Origin: Nemopilema nomurai
Taxonomy: Eukaryota; Cnidaria; Scyphozoa; Rhizostomeae; Rhizostomatidae
Assembly (NCBI GenBank): GCA_003864495.1
Contig: ML133496.1
Span: forward strand, 1,294,820 to 1,358,819
Direction of reading: 5' to 3'
Length of the DNA: 64,000 nt
Below are positions 23,438-36,700 of this stretch, in pieces; position 1 is the stretch's first letter; every line of letters starts with the position of its first letter. The notes below the pieces were generated by a model. It did not search any database. It was not told the DNA's origin and worked only from the letters and a program-made list of their open reading frames with translations. Position numbers and translations under genes: made by a program.

Positions 23438-26400
23438 TTAATTGTCTTTCTTTGATCCCTCCTCATCATTTCCAAGAATTATCAGTCTTTTCTACAAGAG
23501 GAAAAGCTGGTGTTATGACAAGCTTCATTCTTGCTCTGTTTGAAAAAAAACTTAGAGATCTATCATGTCAAATTGTAAAAGATAGCAAAGTCACAGTTCT
23601 ACATACTTAAACAATGCCATTGTCCAAGGCCCTTTATAAATATTTTTTAAAATATTCATATTCTTCTTGCTAGAACAGTTACTAGTTGAGAAGAAGGTCT
23701 TATGTTTGTGATAAATAAAAAGAGTATGTCTGTTAAATAGAACATTAAAACAGTGTGTGAAATATTCATTGTATGTCCACTTAAATTGCAAACCTGAAGT
23801 TTTTCATTTTCCTCAAGTATTCTGTCATACTCCTTGGTTAATCCTTCAGCTTGTGATTTCATTCCTTGTAGGTCTTTAGACATTTTCTGAAGTTCTATTA
23901 AAAATCACATTTGACACAATATATACACCAATACATCATAAAACGTTCTAGCATTCCCATGAACACTTTTAGATATTCAAACTCTTTGAAACAATGGGAG
24001 GAAAGCAATTGACAATGACAGGAAGTTTCAAGGCACGGTTTGACTTACATTTTGAAGAGTGACATTGAAAACAAGCTATGGAAGAAGGCTTTTAATACAT
24101 TAAAAACATCAACTAAATTGTTTGATAGAGCTATGAAGATACTGACCACTCTCTTTTTCCTTCAGTTCCTTCTCTTTTTCATCCAGTTGCTTTTGGACAT
24201 CAGCTTCTTCAGGTGCTTCTTTCTCTACAGTTTTACCAGCCAGTGCACCCCCTTTCTATTTATGAGAATTAAAATATTACTTTGTTTTCAGATTATTAAA
24301 TTTACAACTTCATCTTGGAAGACAGTGTATCTCAAATCATTTTTCATGAATTCAATTTTTCCTTCAATTTCAACCAACAAGTTATTTGGTGCAATTTAAA
24401 CCATGATTGCAACCCTGTCAATTCTTTTGTCATACACTTAATGTACTAGTTAGCTACTTAGTGAAATAGTCAGCTTGTGTATTAGCTCCAAATTGATTTC
24501 AAGCTCCAAAACTTTTGCCTCCTTACAGCTCTGACATCCATAAACCTATGGCTTGTTACTTTTCTGATTAAACTTCAAAGTTTGAAAGGAGTCTGGTTCT
24601 AAGTTGAATTGTCAGGGAAAAATTTAGGGTTATGGTTATTAAGCACTCTGCAAATAAGACAACATGAATAAACTTAATTTTTTACTGTCTTACTTTTAGT
24701 TCTTCCACTTCATCAAGCAGCTTCCGGCACTGGTCTGTTGCACCCTGGGCTTGTTTGGTAACAGCCTCATGGGATGCTTCAATGGCTGCCTGGGCAGATA
24801 TCAGGGTAACCAATCTTCTGAGAAAACTAAAAGAAAGTTGCACAAAATTTATTCAACTCTCCATGGCCAAATACAAATTAAAAAAGAACAGTCAATTATT
24901 TTTAGAATGGAAGATGAGTAGTTCTAATGCAGATTTTCAATATTTAGATATTGCTTTGTTGCATACATGTGAGCTACAAATTGCTTAAAGCTCTTGGTGA
25001 TTATTTCATCCAATTCAATACTTTTATTAATTGCATATCTTTTTCTATACTATTTATAGGTCATTTCACTGTTGTTTTTAAATGCTTCAAAGTGCTCATT
25101 CTAAAAAAACAGTACCATTGCAATTTTAATAACAGCCTCTACATGAAAAATTACTCCTCCTATTTTATGTTTGAAAAGTCTACATCTAAACATTGCAATT
25201 CATCAATAACTTTTGCAACTAAATAAAAGAGAATCCACATACGGCAACAAGAAAAGGGCAAAGCCTGTGATGTAGCAGTTTCTCTGAGCTCTGAACAATT
25301 TCATGTGGGCTTGAACTTCTGCATGAGGGTTATTTTTCAGGTCAACCTGATGGGCTGCCTCCACCTTGGAGTACTTTTTGACTTGCAGCACTGAATCTGA
25401 AAGGTTCAAGCATTGCAAATAAGCAAGGGAAAGAAACAAATAAAGGTGCTAAAAATGTTGCTAGTGAAAATTAATAAATAGTTCTTTGACACATCTTTGG
25501 TTCTATTGTTCAATTACAAGTAATAAGAAATAAGGCAAATTTCTAGTGGTCCTTGATAATTAGAATATCAGATGACAGGCCTTCCTGGGAATAAATTAGC
25601 ACACGTGTGGCATTTCACACTCCTAGATTGTGGTAGGAGTGCGATGGAGTGCTATTGGTACTTTTTCTTATTACTACAGATTTTCTGTTGCATACTATAT
25701 AGAGCCATAAAAAATTGAATGTTTCTTATTGATTTTCATTTACCGGTGGTTTTTTAAAATTTTGAGCATTCTACCGTTTAGTTTTTTGTAAAGCGGTTTC
25801 TCATAATAAGATGAGAAAATGTAACAAAGTTTTGATTGTTCTTACAACACACAATCAACCATTAAAAATAGTGTTTTAAAAGCATGTGCGTGTCAATGCC
25901 GATCTGTGATAAAAACGTGGCGGAGCATCGGATTGGAAATTGCTTCAAAGTAGTCAAATAAAAATGTTTTCTGTTGTCTTTTCAAAAAATTAGAATGAAC
26001 AGGAACTTGCTGCACTTCTGCGCACTTCATGTTTACAATGCTGAAATTTTGAACTTCCAAAACGTTGTGTAAAACTAGTCCCCATGTTATGGTCGTTTGG
26101 TCCGTGTTTTATTGTAAGCAATAATTGTCACAACGGTCCTCCAAAATGACGTGCTGGCACCGCATAATGTTTAACTCGAACAAAGTAAACATCAAAGCGT
26201 TACTGCCACCTTGTTAGTTCCCTGTGCTAATCAACATTTGCTTGCCACACCTCTGCCAACGATTCTGAGCCAATTTTTTTTAGCTCAATGCCTTCAGCCT
26301 TTCTATGGTTGCAGGTAAATGGAAACCAGGTTTAAAAAACAAATTAATAATTACAAAACAGGCGTGCGATTAAACACACTTCTCAGTGTGGGGAGGCGTG

Positions 26401-27756
26401 TACCAAGGTGTGCGAGTGCGATCGCACGCCTTTCCCGGGAAGGCCTGGATGACAAGTTCATGAAACAAGATTTTGAAAGAATCATTAGCTGCCTGTTTCA
26501 AACTTCCCTAGACATGTTCATATCAACTTGATTGATTAAAAAGCAATAATTTTCAATTTGACACTGGGAAGTGTAGTATAATGAGCCAAACGTTTCTTAC
26601 CCATAAACAGGAACACCATGATCAGAACAGAGACAACAAAGAAGTAGTTGCCATTGGTCTTGATAATACTTATCAGTCTAGAATTGAAAATCTTTCTCCA
26701 TCTGTGGAAAAATAAACATCTTTCTTCATTTCTTATTTCTTTCTTTGCAGACAAAGATTGTTATTTCCCATTGCCTTAAATAGTGTAGAGCAGAAGATAC
26801 AAGCAACTTTAAAATGACTGTTTTAAAGGAAAAGAAACACACAGAAGTTAACAATACAACTAGAGAAATAATCATGAAATTATGTACATAGAAAGACTGC
26901 CTATGTCACATGATCAACTGTTCATTTCTTGCTTAAAAGACAAGAAATATGTGATATACAGGAGAAATTTGGACACTAATACAGATGGCCTATAAAGAGA
27001 TACCGTAAATCCTCGAATTGGCCCCCCCCCCTCGAAAAGCCCCCCCTCCTAGACACAGGTATTGTTAATGTTGTAGATATCTACAAGAGTGCTGACATGA
27101 AAGAGTAATTCACTTAATTATTAATTATTATAAATAATTATTAAGGTTTCAAAGAAGATAAGAACTGAGAAGTAATTCAGGTGTATGGTTCGGCCGCAGA
27201 GGTTAAGGAGATGAAGAAGAAATGAGATTTCTGGATAACGCAAGTAAAGAATTTTCAGGACAAAGGTCATGAATCCTGGAAAAACATTTCGTTTTATCAA
27301 TTAGCAATTTTTTAGTCTTGAGGTCCATCTTTACTTTAGGTCTCAAGCTAATAATATCTGACCACATTGTAAATGGAAAAAGGTGGTAATGCTATAAAAC
27401 CATGTAAGATTCTCCCAAAAATTATCCGAAAACATCTTCAGAAAGAAATCTGTAATTCAGAGTTAATAAGAGTTAATAAAGATCTTTGGCTGATAAAAAT
27501 TTGGTACAGGTAGGTTATTTATACACACTTAAGCATCCACTAATTTTTATTTTTATTCCTTATGCTAGTTAATAAATGTTAATGATATTTTGTTTCTGAT
27601 AGTTGATAGGCCCTATGTTCCAGGGGGCAGGAGGTGTTTTAAAAACTTTCGGGTTACCAACCTGGCATTTGAGATGAACGGCAGGCAGAGCAAGAATCCT
27701 ACAAATATCTCACTGTACAAAAACGCTGCCGCAGAGACCCACTGTAAGGAAACCAT
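23438..27756 (-). CDS. BCAP31: BCAP31/BCAP29-type ER membrane chaperone and sorting receptor
   Basis: Minus-strand exons 27756-27662, 26701-26601, 25396-25243, 24817-24694, 24255-24147, 23894-23794 and 23491-23438 join in phase to about 245 residues (human BCAP31: 246). It starts MVSLQWVSAAAFLYSEIF (family start MSLQWTAVATFLYAEVF), followed by a short loop WRKIFNSRL, TM2, the loop with HMKLFRAQRNCYITGF, TM3 and RLVTLISAQ. After that comes a cytosolic coiled coil ending in SQAEGLTKEYDRILEENEKL. The C-terminus is SKKDN, a KKxx dilysine signal for return from Golgi to ER. Known role: three-pass ER protein controlling export or retention of client membrane proteins and linked to apoptosis. The single gene probably represents the state before the vertebrate BCAP31/BCAP29 split; the C-terminal half resembles BCAP31 more. 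Confidence 0.94.
27001..27060. repeat. C-rich mobile-element-like fragment in BCAP31 intron 1
   Basis: TACCGTAAATCCTCGAATTG followed by a run of ten C and a second C run. A similar 'CGTAAATCCTCGAATT + poly-C' word occurs at ends of interspersed elements in many invertebrate genomes (recollection, not tested). No full element is delimited here. Confidence 0.4.
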
Positions 27757-28508
27757 TCTTTCCTTTGTTTAATTGCGCTTGCTCTTTCTGCTGGTTGAAT
27801 TTTCGAAATCCGGCCTAAGATTTTAGGATGATGTAAATCATTAAAGCCTCCTTCTACGCCAGCCTCGTAAACACAATTAAATGGGCGGGCATTTTCACTG
27901 TCGTTGAGCTGGGACCGGAGCATTTCCTTCAACTGTTAGGTAAAAAGGCCTATATTCTTAAATTTCAAAGGTTGCAGATCGAAGTGTAGAAGCTAACAGA
28001 ACTGACGGGCATTCTTGTTTTACCTGCTCTAATTAAACTGATAGTGTAATGGAGTATCATATGTACCATCGTTTGTAAAGGCCTTCTGTTGGCCCTCGGG
28101 TGAACAGAAGTGTCCAAAACATAACTTTGTGGTAAACCAATTAGTCTCTCCTATTCCACATTGAGTAGTATTTACAAGTTTAATTGTTTCCTATGAAAGT
28201 TTCTTGAAATGTCTTGACAGCGAGTGTCATCCTTGTAGACAAACTGCAAACTAGAACACTTTTTAATAAAAGAGTTGTGGGCATGTTGACTTTGGAGGTA
28301 ATTGAGCAAATGGGAGGCTGGAAAACTAGTGATGCCAGATGATGATTGAATGCTTCACAGAGATGGTCCAAGTAACTTAGACTTGTGAGACATTGTAGGT
28401 CATTTACTGGTTAGTATCTTTTTGTTGGCTTTTCAAGTATCTAACTTTATTGGCTGATGCCAGATTTCTGTTTCATGTGTATTTCTACTCATTATTTTAG
28501 ACTCCAAT
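27757..28508. promoter_or_regulatory. Divergent promoter region between BCAP31 (-) and KLHDC8-like (+)
   Basis: The two start codons face away from each other 752 bp apart with no other gene between, so both 5' UTRs and promoters must lie here unless there are unseen upstream non-coding exons. No specific promoter element was identified. Confidence 0.5.
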
Positions 28509-31500
28509 ATGGCTAGCTTACCAGGACCAAATTCAAGATGGATCTCCCTTCCCCCTTTGCCAACAACAAGGGCCTACTCAGCAGCTTGTTGCCACAATGG
28601 TGCCATATACGTATTTGGTGGCTGCAACAAAATGGGTCAACCGATGGGAACAGCAGAATGTTTCAGTTTTGAAACAAACACATGGAAAGCCTTGCCAGAT
28701 CTAGCAGTGAAGCGAGCTCAGCCAAATGTTTTGATATTTCAAGGGAAGCTTGTTGTAATTGGTGGATGTAGAGAGATGAATCAACCTGTGCAAGAGGTGA
28801 TATTTTAATGCTTTGTTGATCTTTTTCCATGCAGGGGTGGCACCAGGGGAGGGCTTGGCCAGCTATAGCCCCTTATGGGAGCAGAATAACTCACTATCCT
28901 GATGCCACCATTGTTGTCATTCCTTTTGAGTCATGCTCGCAAGAAAATCTGATTCTAGGGCAAGATGTCTAATTGATAAGCTTGAAGCATTAAAGGTTCA
29001 CATGAGGGTAATTATCCAAATTTTGAATGCAAACAGTGGCTTTATTGAAAATTATTTACACTTGATCTTGGTTGATATCATTGCTGGGTGATAGCATTAT
29101 TTCTAGTGTAAAGAAAGAAGATGTTCACTTGACATTTTTTCAACCCTTCAGCCTCATTTCTTCCTGAAAGAGACATTGTCTCGCCAAAAGACCCTTAACA
29201 TTTAAACGAAAGCTAGCTACAAATCTCTATCATTTGCATCAATAAAAAATACTGGCTATTACAAATTTCATCAAGTAATATTTGTAAATTCCATTATCTG
29301 GTCATGCCTTGAAATTTTGGTTTACTATCTTAAAAAAGCCTATTGATGTTACTGAAGTTGCCCCTTCTAGCTCTTAGCATTTTTCATGCCTACAACTTAT
29401 CTAACCTTTGTTTTTTTGACTAGCTGTTTAAATAAAATTGTTTCCTAAAATTTCGTTCAACCATTAGGGCTTCTTTTGCTGTGAGCGTACATTTAGGGCG
29501 GCAACTGCTCTGCATAATATTGCATTCGTACAACTATATCCTATTTCGAACATTGTTGTCAAATTTGCTATAAAAAGCATTGCTACGCTGTATGCTCGAG
29601 GACCATATCAAGCTTGGCGAAAACCTGGCAACTAATTATGGACGACCATCCAGCCTGTATAAAATTTATGCTTCTAAGAACCGGACTGTTAAAGCTAAAA
29701 CTTTTGCAGCAAGATCATACAAGGCTTTAGTCACATAACACTAATTACTATCAATTTTACAATAGAAATACAGCCACTTTTTCGATTGACACTCCACTAC
29801 TTTAATAGCCAATCATACGCTTTTCTTATGACCCTCTTGTGTTTTCGATCCGCAATTGGCTACATATTTTGTCAGCTTTTGGTCATTTTTCGATGTTTGA
29901 GTTCTCGGTGGAGTGCAGGACGGGTGTTATGAAGTTCTGTTCCACGAAGTGTTTTTTTACTGTCCAACGTCATGAAACTATATGAAAAAAGAAGGCCTAC
30001 GTCGGTAGCACTTATATTGATGACCACCCCTCAGCTTCATCTCTTTTCAGGTCGAATCATTTGATCCAGTGCTGGAAGAGTGGTCAAAGTTACCTGCACT
30101 GCCTTTCAGCTTGGCCTTTTTCACGTGTACTGTCTACAAGGACAGAATTTATGCCATAGGCGGGATGTCCACACATGGTCCTTGCAGTGACATGACATAC
30201 ATGCTAAAGGCAGATCACAGCGAATGGCAGGCATCCTCTTTGATGCCGACCAAGAGGTATGCTTGCAAGGCCTTCACACACGATGATGACATTTTCGTTT
30301 TCGGTGGGCGCGTCCTTATGACGCCGTCGGTAGCTGTCGAATCCCTGAACGTCCCTTCCAACACTTGGAGCAAGCACCCTGATATCAACGGTGGTAAGAT
30401 GTTCTCCCCCGTCGTCCAGAATAAAGGGCGTTTCTTTGTACTTGGAGGGCTGACACCGGACGGGGAGTTCTTGAATACCGCTGAAGTTTATGATGTGGAA
30501 GCAGGGTCATGGAGGGACGTGACTCCGATGCTGTCAAGAAGAGCTGACATGGCTGCAGGTGAGCCTTCTTCACGATTCCAAGGTGTCCTCGTAGCCCTGT
30601 GCACGTGCTGAAAGACCTTTTGCGTCAGGAGTTAGTACATTGTGGGAAACCTCAGTATAAATTGCTTGGCTGTGGCTGTTTCGAGGTTTAACCTTGCTGC
30701 GCCGCGCTAAGAACCCTTTTGTCTGCGCTGCGAAGGAGTAGTAATGAAGATTGAATTTGAAACATGGTTTTGCAGCTAGTTTCATAGAAATGATTTTTGA
30801 CACGTTTTTATAGCTGTGATAAGAATTTAGTTGGTTTATGGATCGCTTGATCCCCACGCTATTTCGCAGTTCTGCAAGTCAAGGCCATTAAGCATTTCGA
30901 GAACATTGTTTAGGCTTGTGTTGTTGAGAAACATTTGAACTGATGTCATCCGACGCTGTAGTCACGTGGTGAAAGAATTAATATTGATATCCGTTTGCTG
31001 GAAGCCCGTCAATATTTCGCAACATTTGACCACTTCACTTTGCATACAAGGAGTGCTTCATGAGTGGCTGTCTACAATGAGACCATTTTCAACACCTCAA
31101 GGGGTTCATTTGGCAAATCTGCTTGCTCTGTACTGAGCAGATTTCACTACCAATAGCAGCCAGTTTCTGAGAATGACCCTTTTCGCTGTCTATGAGAGTT
31201 CACCTCGCATTTTCGCCCATAATTTCTCGAAGTATTAAAAAGTGTCACTCCATGCGTGAGGATATTTTCAAAACAGGGAATGCACGTAAACTTCACACTT
31301 TTATGTGCACCAGTCAGTTTATCTCGCAATCGTTAGATGCTGATTTATTATTGCAGTAACCTAATTTGTTATGAGCTGACGTAGACTAACATTTCGTTAC
31401 ATGGTTTCTGACGCGCGGGGGGGGGGGGGGGGGGGGGTTATCATTTTCAAGCTAGGAGTCTCTTGGCTATTGGAACTTGAAAGTTTCATCTCCACGAAGG

Positions 31501-31788
31501 TTGATGGGCTAACGCAGTATTTCGTAGTTATATTGACAACAAATCTGTGTTTCTTGAACAGGGTTGTACGAAAACTGGATTATCGTTGTGGGTGGACAAA
31601 ATGAAAAAGGCCAGAGTCAAAAGGCTGAAATTTACGACACGGAGAAGAATGTTTGGTACAATGTACTTGATATGCCGACGTCAAGATGCGCTGCTTCTGC
31701 TGTTGTACATGATAATTTGTTTGTCGTCATTGGGGGCATGGGAGCGAACGGACCGTTAGGAAATGTTGATGCGTTGCTTTTTGAATAG
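28509..31788 (+). CDS. KLHDC8: KLHDC8-like kelch-repeat protein
   Basis: Three exons, 28509-28796, 30051-30558 and 31562-31788, join in phase to about 340 residues (human KLHDC8A/B about 350). There is no BTB or BACK domain: the protein is a stand-alone beta-propeller. Seven kelch blades are marked by Gly-Gly pairs: YVFGGC, VVIGGC, YAIGGM, FVFGGR, FVLGGL, IVVGGQ and VVIGGM, each followed by a W at typical spacing. The start SRWISLPPLPTTRAYSA resembles the KLHDC8 N-terminus. Role in the family: cytoplasmic propeller protein; KLHDC8B has been linked to mitosis. The exact ortholog is uncertain because all-kelch proteins resemble each other. The third exon follows an intron holding a 21-base G run. 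Confidence 0.88.
29820..29985 (+). repeat. Dispersed repeat copy C (in KLHDC8-like intron 1)
   Basis: Shares GTGTTTTCGATCCGCAATTG, GGCTACATATTTTGTCAG, CGATGTTTGA and GAGTGCAGGACG with copies A and B. It may begin further upstream, but similarity before 29820 is too weak to place. Confidence 0.55.
31417..31437. repeat. Homopolymer run of 21 G
   Basis: Uninterrupted G21 in intron 2 of the KLHDC8-like gene, 125 bp before exon 3. Its true length is likely uncertain in sequencing. Confidence 0.95.
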
Positions 31789-33720
31789 AGTATGTAGGGA
31801 GGTATGTAACACTGTATGGACTATTTTGTTTATGGATGCATTAGGAAAAGGGGATTTTTGTTATAAGCGTACAATGTCAGGCGAAGAATAGATAATAGAA
31901 AAGTTTTGAAGCTGGAGTGGCTCGGACTTGCTATAACATTACGTCATCATCGTTTCTGACGCTCAGGGGGATACATATTTCATGCCATGAATTTCTTGGC
32001 CATTGGAATCTAAACGTTTACTCAATGCTTTGTAGTTAGGCCAAAAAGAGAAAAAAGATAAAGCCGTTTACTAATAGTTTACTGGGATCCTGTTAGGTGC
32101 TTGTATAGTTAGTTGGAAACTGTTTGGAAATAGAAGGCTCTTTTCATCTTTTGACTAAAAACTAGATGATTATCGTCCGGCTAAAAGATTTGAACAAATG
32201 CTTTGCAAGGACAACAGTGACAAAAAACGTTAATTTACCTTTCTAGTTTCAGCTTTTTTTATTTTCTACAACGAAACCGCATCATCTTATTTCTCATGGA
32301 GCTTGTAGCCGGTATGCTTAGATTATAATTAAAGATTTAATGTAGAAGCCCCGAAGAGGGGAGGTTGGTTTGGCTACCCCCAATAGCTGACTGTCTCTTG
32401 AAGCTGATATTTTTGCTTTGTCTCTTTTGACGTTTGTTGAAGTGAAGTTCTCTTGCGGTGAATCTCGGCTTTGTGTTGCTAATTGTAAATAATCATTATT
32501 TTCACGAATTTACAAAATGCACCATCCAAAGAAGATATTTTAAAAGACATAAATTGTATGAAAATGGAGTGAATACGGGTCGTTTTGGCTGTCTTGCTGT
32601 ATTTCTTTTCAAACTCTAGTATTGTGGCTAGGCCTTGGAAGTCGGAATTCTTCTCGCCATTTGATTTTCGAACACTTGGTGGAGACCCCCCTTATCAGTG
32701 ACTATAAGTAGTTATAACGGATAAGTTGAAGAATTGTAAGATTCACAAAATCACTGTTTTTTACCAGCTTTCAATTAAAATGCAATTAAATAAGTATATT
32801 TTCAATTTCAATTCATAGTGCAACATTTAGTAATTATGTTGATGAAATAGTCCCAAAGCCTACAAGAAACGAGGAAGTACTATGTTCGCTGTAAGCTGAT
32901 AGGTTGTAATTCAATACCCGATAGAGCATTGCTTCCGTTTTCCCTGTCGCACCGCCATTGAATTACATCATGAGAATCCAGGGCAGCACCTGTCAAGATA
33001 TCTTAGGACATGAAAGCAAAGATTCCCAGTAGGCAACTACGTTCGATTGCCATAAGCAATATAGCATCAATACTTGATTGATTAAGAGATTAAGAGTAGT
33101 ACTTTCGGCAGTAGTAACTTGAAGTTACAGCTATGAGAAGCATGCACTTCTAAAGTATTTTTCTTATAGAAAATTGGGATTGTTAAAGTTCCTGTTAGTG
33201 CCGGGCACGACAGACGAAATTTTTACTTTGCCACTGTGGGGATCCAGTTTTATTTTGTTGTTGCTAGAACAACCAGCGCATTTTGGATTTCGACAAGGGG
33301 CTGCAAGTATTTTCTATCTTTATTACAATCAGCTCGGTTCTTTGTACGATATTATAGTAAAAAATTTCGAATAAATTTTGAAATGGAGGACAAAATTGGG
33401 AGATATCAAATCATTGTAGCAAAGTATAATGGGTGAATATTTCATCAGTATTATTTTCTGCAAACAGAACTTCCGCACAATAACGGCACCGCCCATTGAA
33501 ATAGCTTCTAGCAGAGGAAGAACTTTCACGCAGACATCCCATTCATGGAATGTGGCGTCACATCGTTTATGACGCCACCCCCCGGCTGCTGTTGGCAATT
33601 TGAATTTGTTGTTCTCTTTCAAAGTTGATCGCTAGGAGCGATTTCGCTGGTGGTAGCAAGAACGCTCGCTTCCACGTTTTGACTAAAATCTTGTAATCCG
33701 AAGCAAAGTGCAGCTCGAAG
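31789..33720. other. Intergenic region between KLHDC8-like and SLC5A
   Basis: Contains a diverged copy (about 31950-32030) of the intron sequence at about 31398-31490: TTTCTGACGC, then TCTTGGC, then ATTGGAA. Otherwise AT-rich and without recognised genes. The SLC5A promoter should lie near 33600-33720. Confidence 0.4.
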
Positions 33721-36700
33721 ATGACTCAATTTGAGCAAAAGGTTGGACCCTACGATTGGGTAGCCATCGGATGTTATTTCTGCCTTTGCATCGGTCTTGG
33801 AATATGGGTAAGCCTTTTTGCAACGTGGTGCGCGATGCAATTGAATAATGTCGTCTCTAACTAATGGCAACATTTAGATGTTTTACGATTGTTATTGTGT
33901 GTTATAATAAATAGTTTGAGGTTTGAGTTTGCATTTATTCGGGCATGTTGACGAGAATAAACCTTTTCAAGTGGGTTTCTGTGGAATATTTTGAAAGCAT
34001 GCACGCCCATCTTGATCTGTAACGTTTCCCCCCTTTTGTGACGAAGTTGTACAAAGCCTGTTACTGCGATGTTCTCAACTCTAATTTGGCGCTGTTTTAG
34101 GGCTCACACTTTTCATCTTTAAGTTTAAATGTTATCCCGCTATTTCAATGTGTTTGGACAAGTTATGATCATTTAGACTTCATTACCCAGTTTCATGCTT
34201 CGATGAGCATTGTCATTGCTTGCTCAATGGTCATATTGTACGCCAAGTTCGCGACTGCCCTCCACACGACCCTTGACGGCTGCTGTGAAACAAACCCGGA
34301 TTGGATTTTTCTTTTCAACACAATCCATTTATCTCCGGTGCTCGCTCGGGTAAAGAGCTGAATAGCTTCAGGTTTCAAGCGCAACACACCCACGCCATTC
34401 CCACTCTGAAAACCACACGTTGAAACGCTTTGTGTACACGCAATATTTTACATGTGGCCGCTTATAAGTTTTGTGTTGATACGAAGGTCTCGTTCAAAAT
34501 CAAGTTTAATGTTTAGAAAACGCAAGTTAATTGGTCAAACCCACTCCTGTTTTCCTCAGAAATTGTCTGTGTTTCTACCTCGAGAAAAACTGGCCAACTA
34601 CTTTTCGTGAAACGGCCGCAACAAGACACAATAAAATCTGTGTGGCCTATTAAAACTTGAACCATTTACAGCAGCATCATTAACAGAGTCCTATGTGTGA
34701 CATCGTCTCTTTTGGGAATTTTCTTATTTTGATCGCATGTCCATGAAATATGGCACAATTTACCTAACTTCAAGTTTGCCAACCGATAACAGTTATGCTG
34801 GCCCAAGACCAAGTTTGGGAAATGTAACCGAAATATAACCTGTGACGTGTCTGTTTGTTTTTCTATTCCTCGATAAATTTGAAGCTCGTTCAGCTTGTGT
34901 TTTACACTTTGCGGTATTTCATAATGAGCTATCAGGATCAAAATTCTAAAGACTTTGCTACAGTCGTCTTTAATTTCGCTTTTCCAAAATTGCCATGTAA
35001 ACGTCCAGATAAGCTGAACATGATGTATGTATGTCATATTTAAGTTTATGCAATGGTTCATTTCCACCTTATTCGACCTCCGCAATGTGGTCACGATTTA
35101 TACTTGGGTTTTCTTTGAAACTGATAAAAACATTGTTGAGATGTCTTGAGCAAATTCTTGAGACTTGATGGCATCACTTGGATACCTTTTGTTGCGTCTT
35201 TTTCCAGTTGAGCTGTGGTCAAACAAAACTGTTAATCTTGATCCAGCAACTGATTGCTACCACATGCTGTTCTAAGTACTGTGTCGAAAATTTTGGTTGT
35301 CAAGATACAAATATATTCATTAAGATTTCAACAGCATCCATTGAAAGGGACATGTCCTATTAGAATTTTTGGCTCATTAATATTTTTGTTTCCAGTGTAA
35401 TTGTAACCAACAACTCAACAGGCTAATTCACCAAATTATTTTCTACTTTCTTATTGCAGTATATTACTTCAAACAATTTTTTTTGCAAAGCTTTCCATTT
35501 TTAGTTCCATTGTCAACCCTTAAGAAGCAGATTACAAAATCACCATTTTTGTGCAAATTGAGTTTTTGAGTTTAATTAATTTCTACTTCACTGCTCCCCG
35601 TGCTGCTGTTTTGTTTATCATCATAAACATGTATCACATAGAAAGATGTATAGTTTTTTCTTGTCCTGCTTATAGCACTCTTAAAACCGAAATTGCTTCC
35701 AACTTTCAATGGTTTCCTAACAGGATTAGTATTCTCACTATTTGTTGCCAGCCAATTCTTTGCCTGGAATAATTGGAGCAGCTCAAGGACTCATTTGAAT
35801 GATATTTAGACTATATCTATAACGAAAATGTTAGCATAACTATTAATTTCCTTTCCAGTCAAAGTTTTGGAAGCAGGGGAAAAAGGAGGAGACGGCAGAG
35901 TCATACTTCTTGGCAGGGAGGTCCATGATGTGGTGGGCTGTAAGTACAAACTTTCAAATTTTTCTTGGCCTATTCATGAATCTTTGTTCACATTGAATCA
36001 TTTCAGGCTGTGTTCATCCTTTGTCTAACAGATAAAGAATATGCAGAATTTGTAATCTAAGAAATACAGAATTTGTCAATAATTAAACAACAGAGTGAAA
36101 CATGATATTTTCTTTGCATAAATTAGTGCCTGCATTACCAAGACATGCCAGCATGTAATTTTTTCCCACTGACTTTTCTAAAACCCTAAAAGAAGCACTT
36201 TATTTGTGCAACATAAATCACTGTTTATTCTGCTGCCCTCGGGTATCCATGAGTCATGGAATAAGATGAAAGTAAGGTCAATGTAGACTCAGAAGAAAGC
36301 TCCTTGCTAACAAAGCACTTCAATTTTTTTCAATATTTGCTCAAACTTGCTATTGCAGTTTTGTTTGCCAGATATCTTTGATTTATTGTTTACTTTTTAA
36401 TAAATCTCATTGTTGGGGCGGAAAGCAAACTCACATGAAATTAGCAGAATAAACACATTATTTTTTGTTTGTCGAATGAGAAAGATGCAACTTAAAATAG
36501 AATTAGACGACCTTATTATGCGGATGGGAAGGATAATCCAGAAGCCGCGGGTAGAGCACGGGACATTATGCGTTATGATCATACGTGATACCGCATTATC
36601 CAGTAATACCACGTGTGTCATTTACACTGACTTTAATCCAATCAATGCCCTCTCAAATGTCTCCCCGATTGGGGCTTGCAGAAGAAGGCGGGCGCAGCAA

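Noticed and set aside
24040..24399. 119-residue plus-strand Phe/Leu-rich frame.
   Set aside because: Antisense across a BCAP31 coiled-coil exon; the minus-strand exon is in phase with its neighbours.
25616..25652. Small hairpin CACTCCTA ... TAGGAGTG in a BCAP31 intron.
   Set aside because: Eight-bp stem with no further pairing or conserved flank; too small to call an RNA gene.
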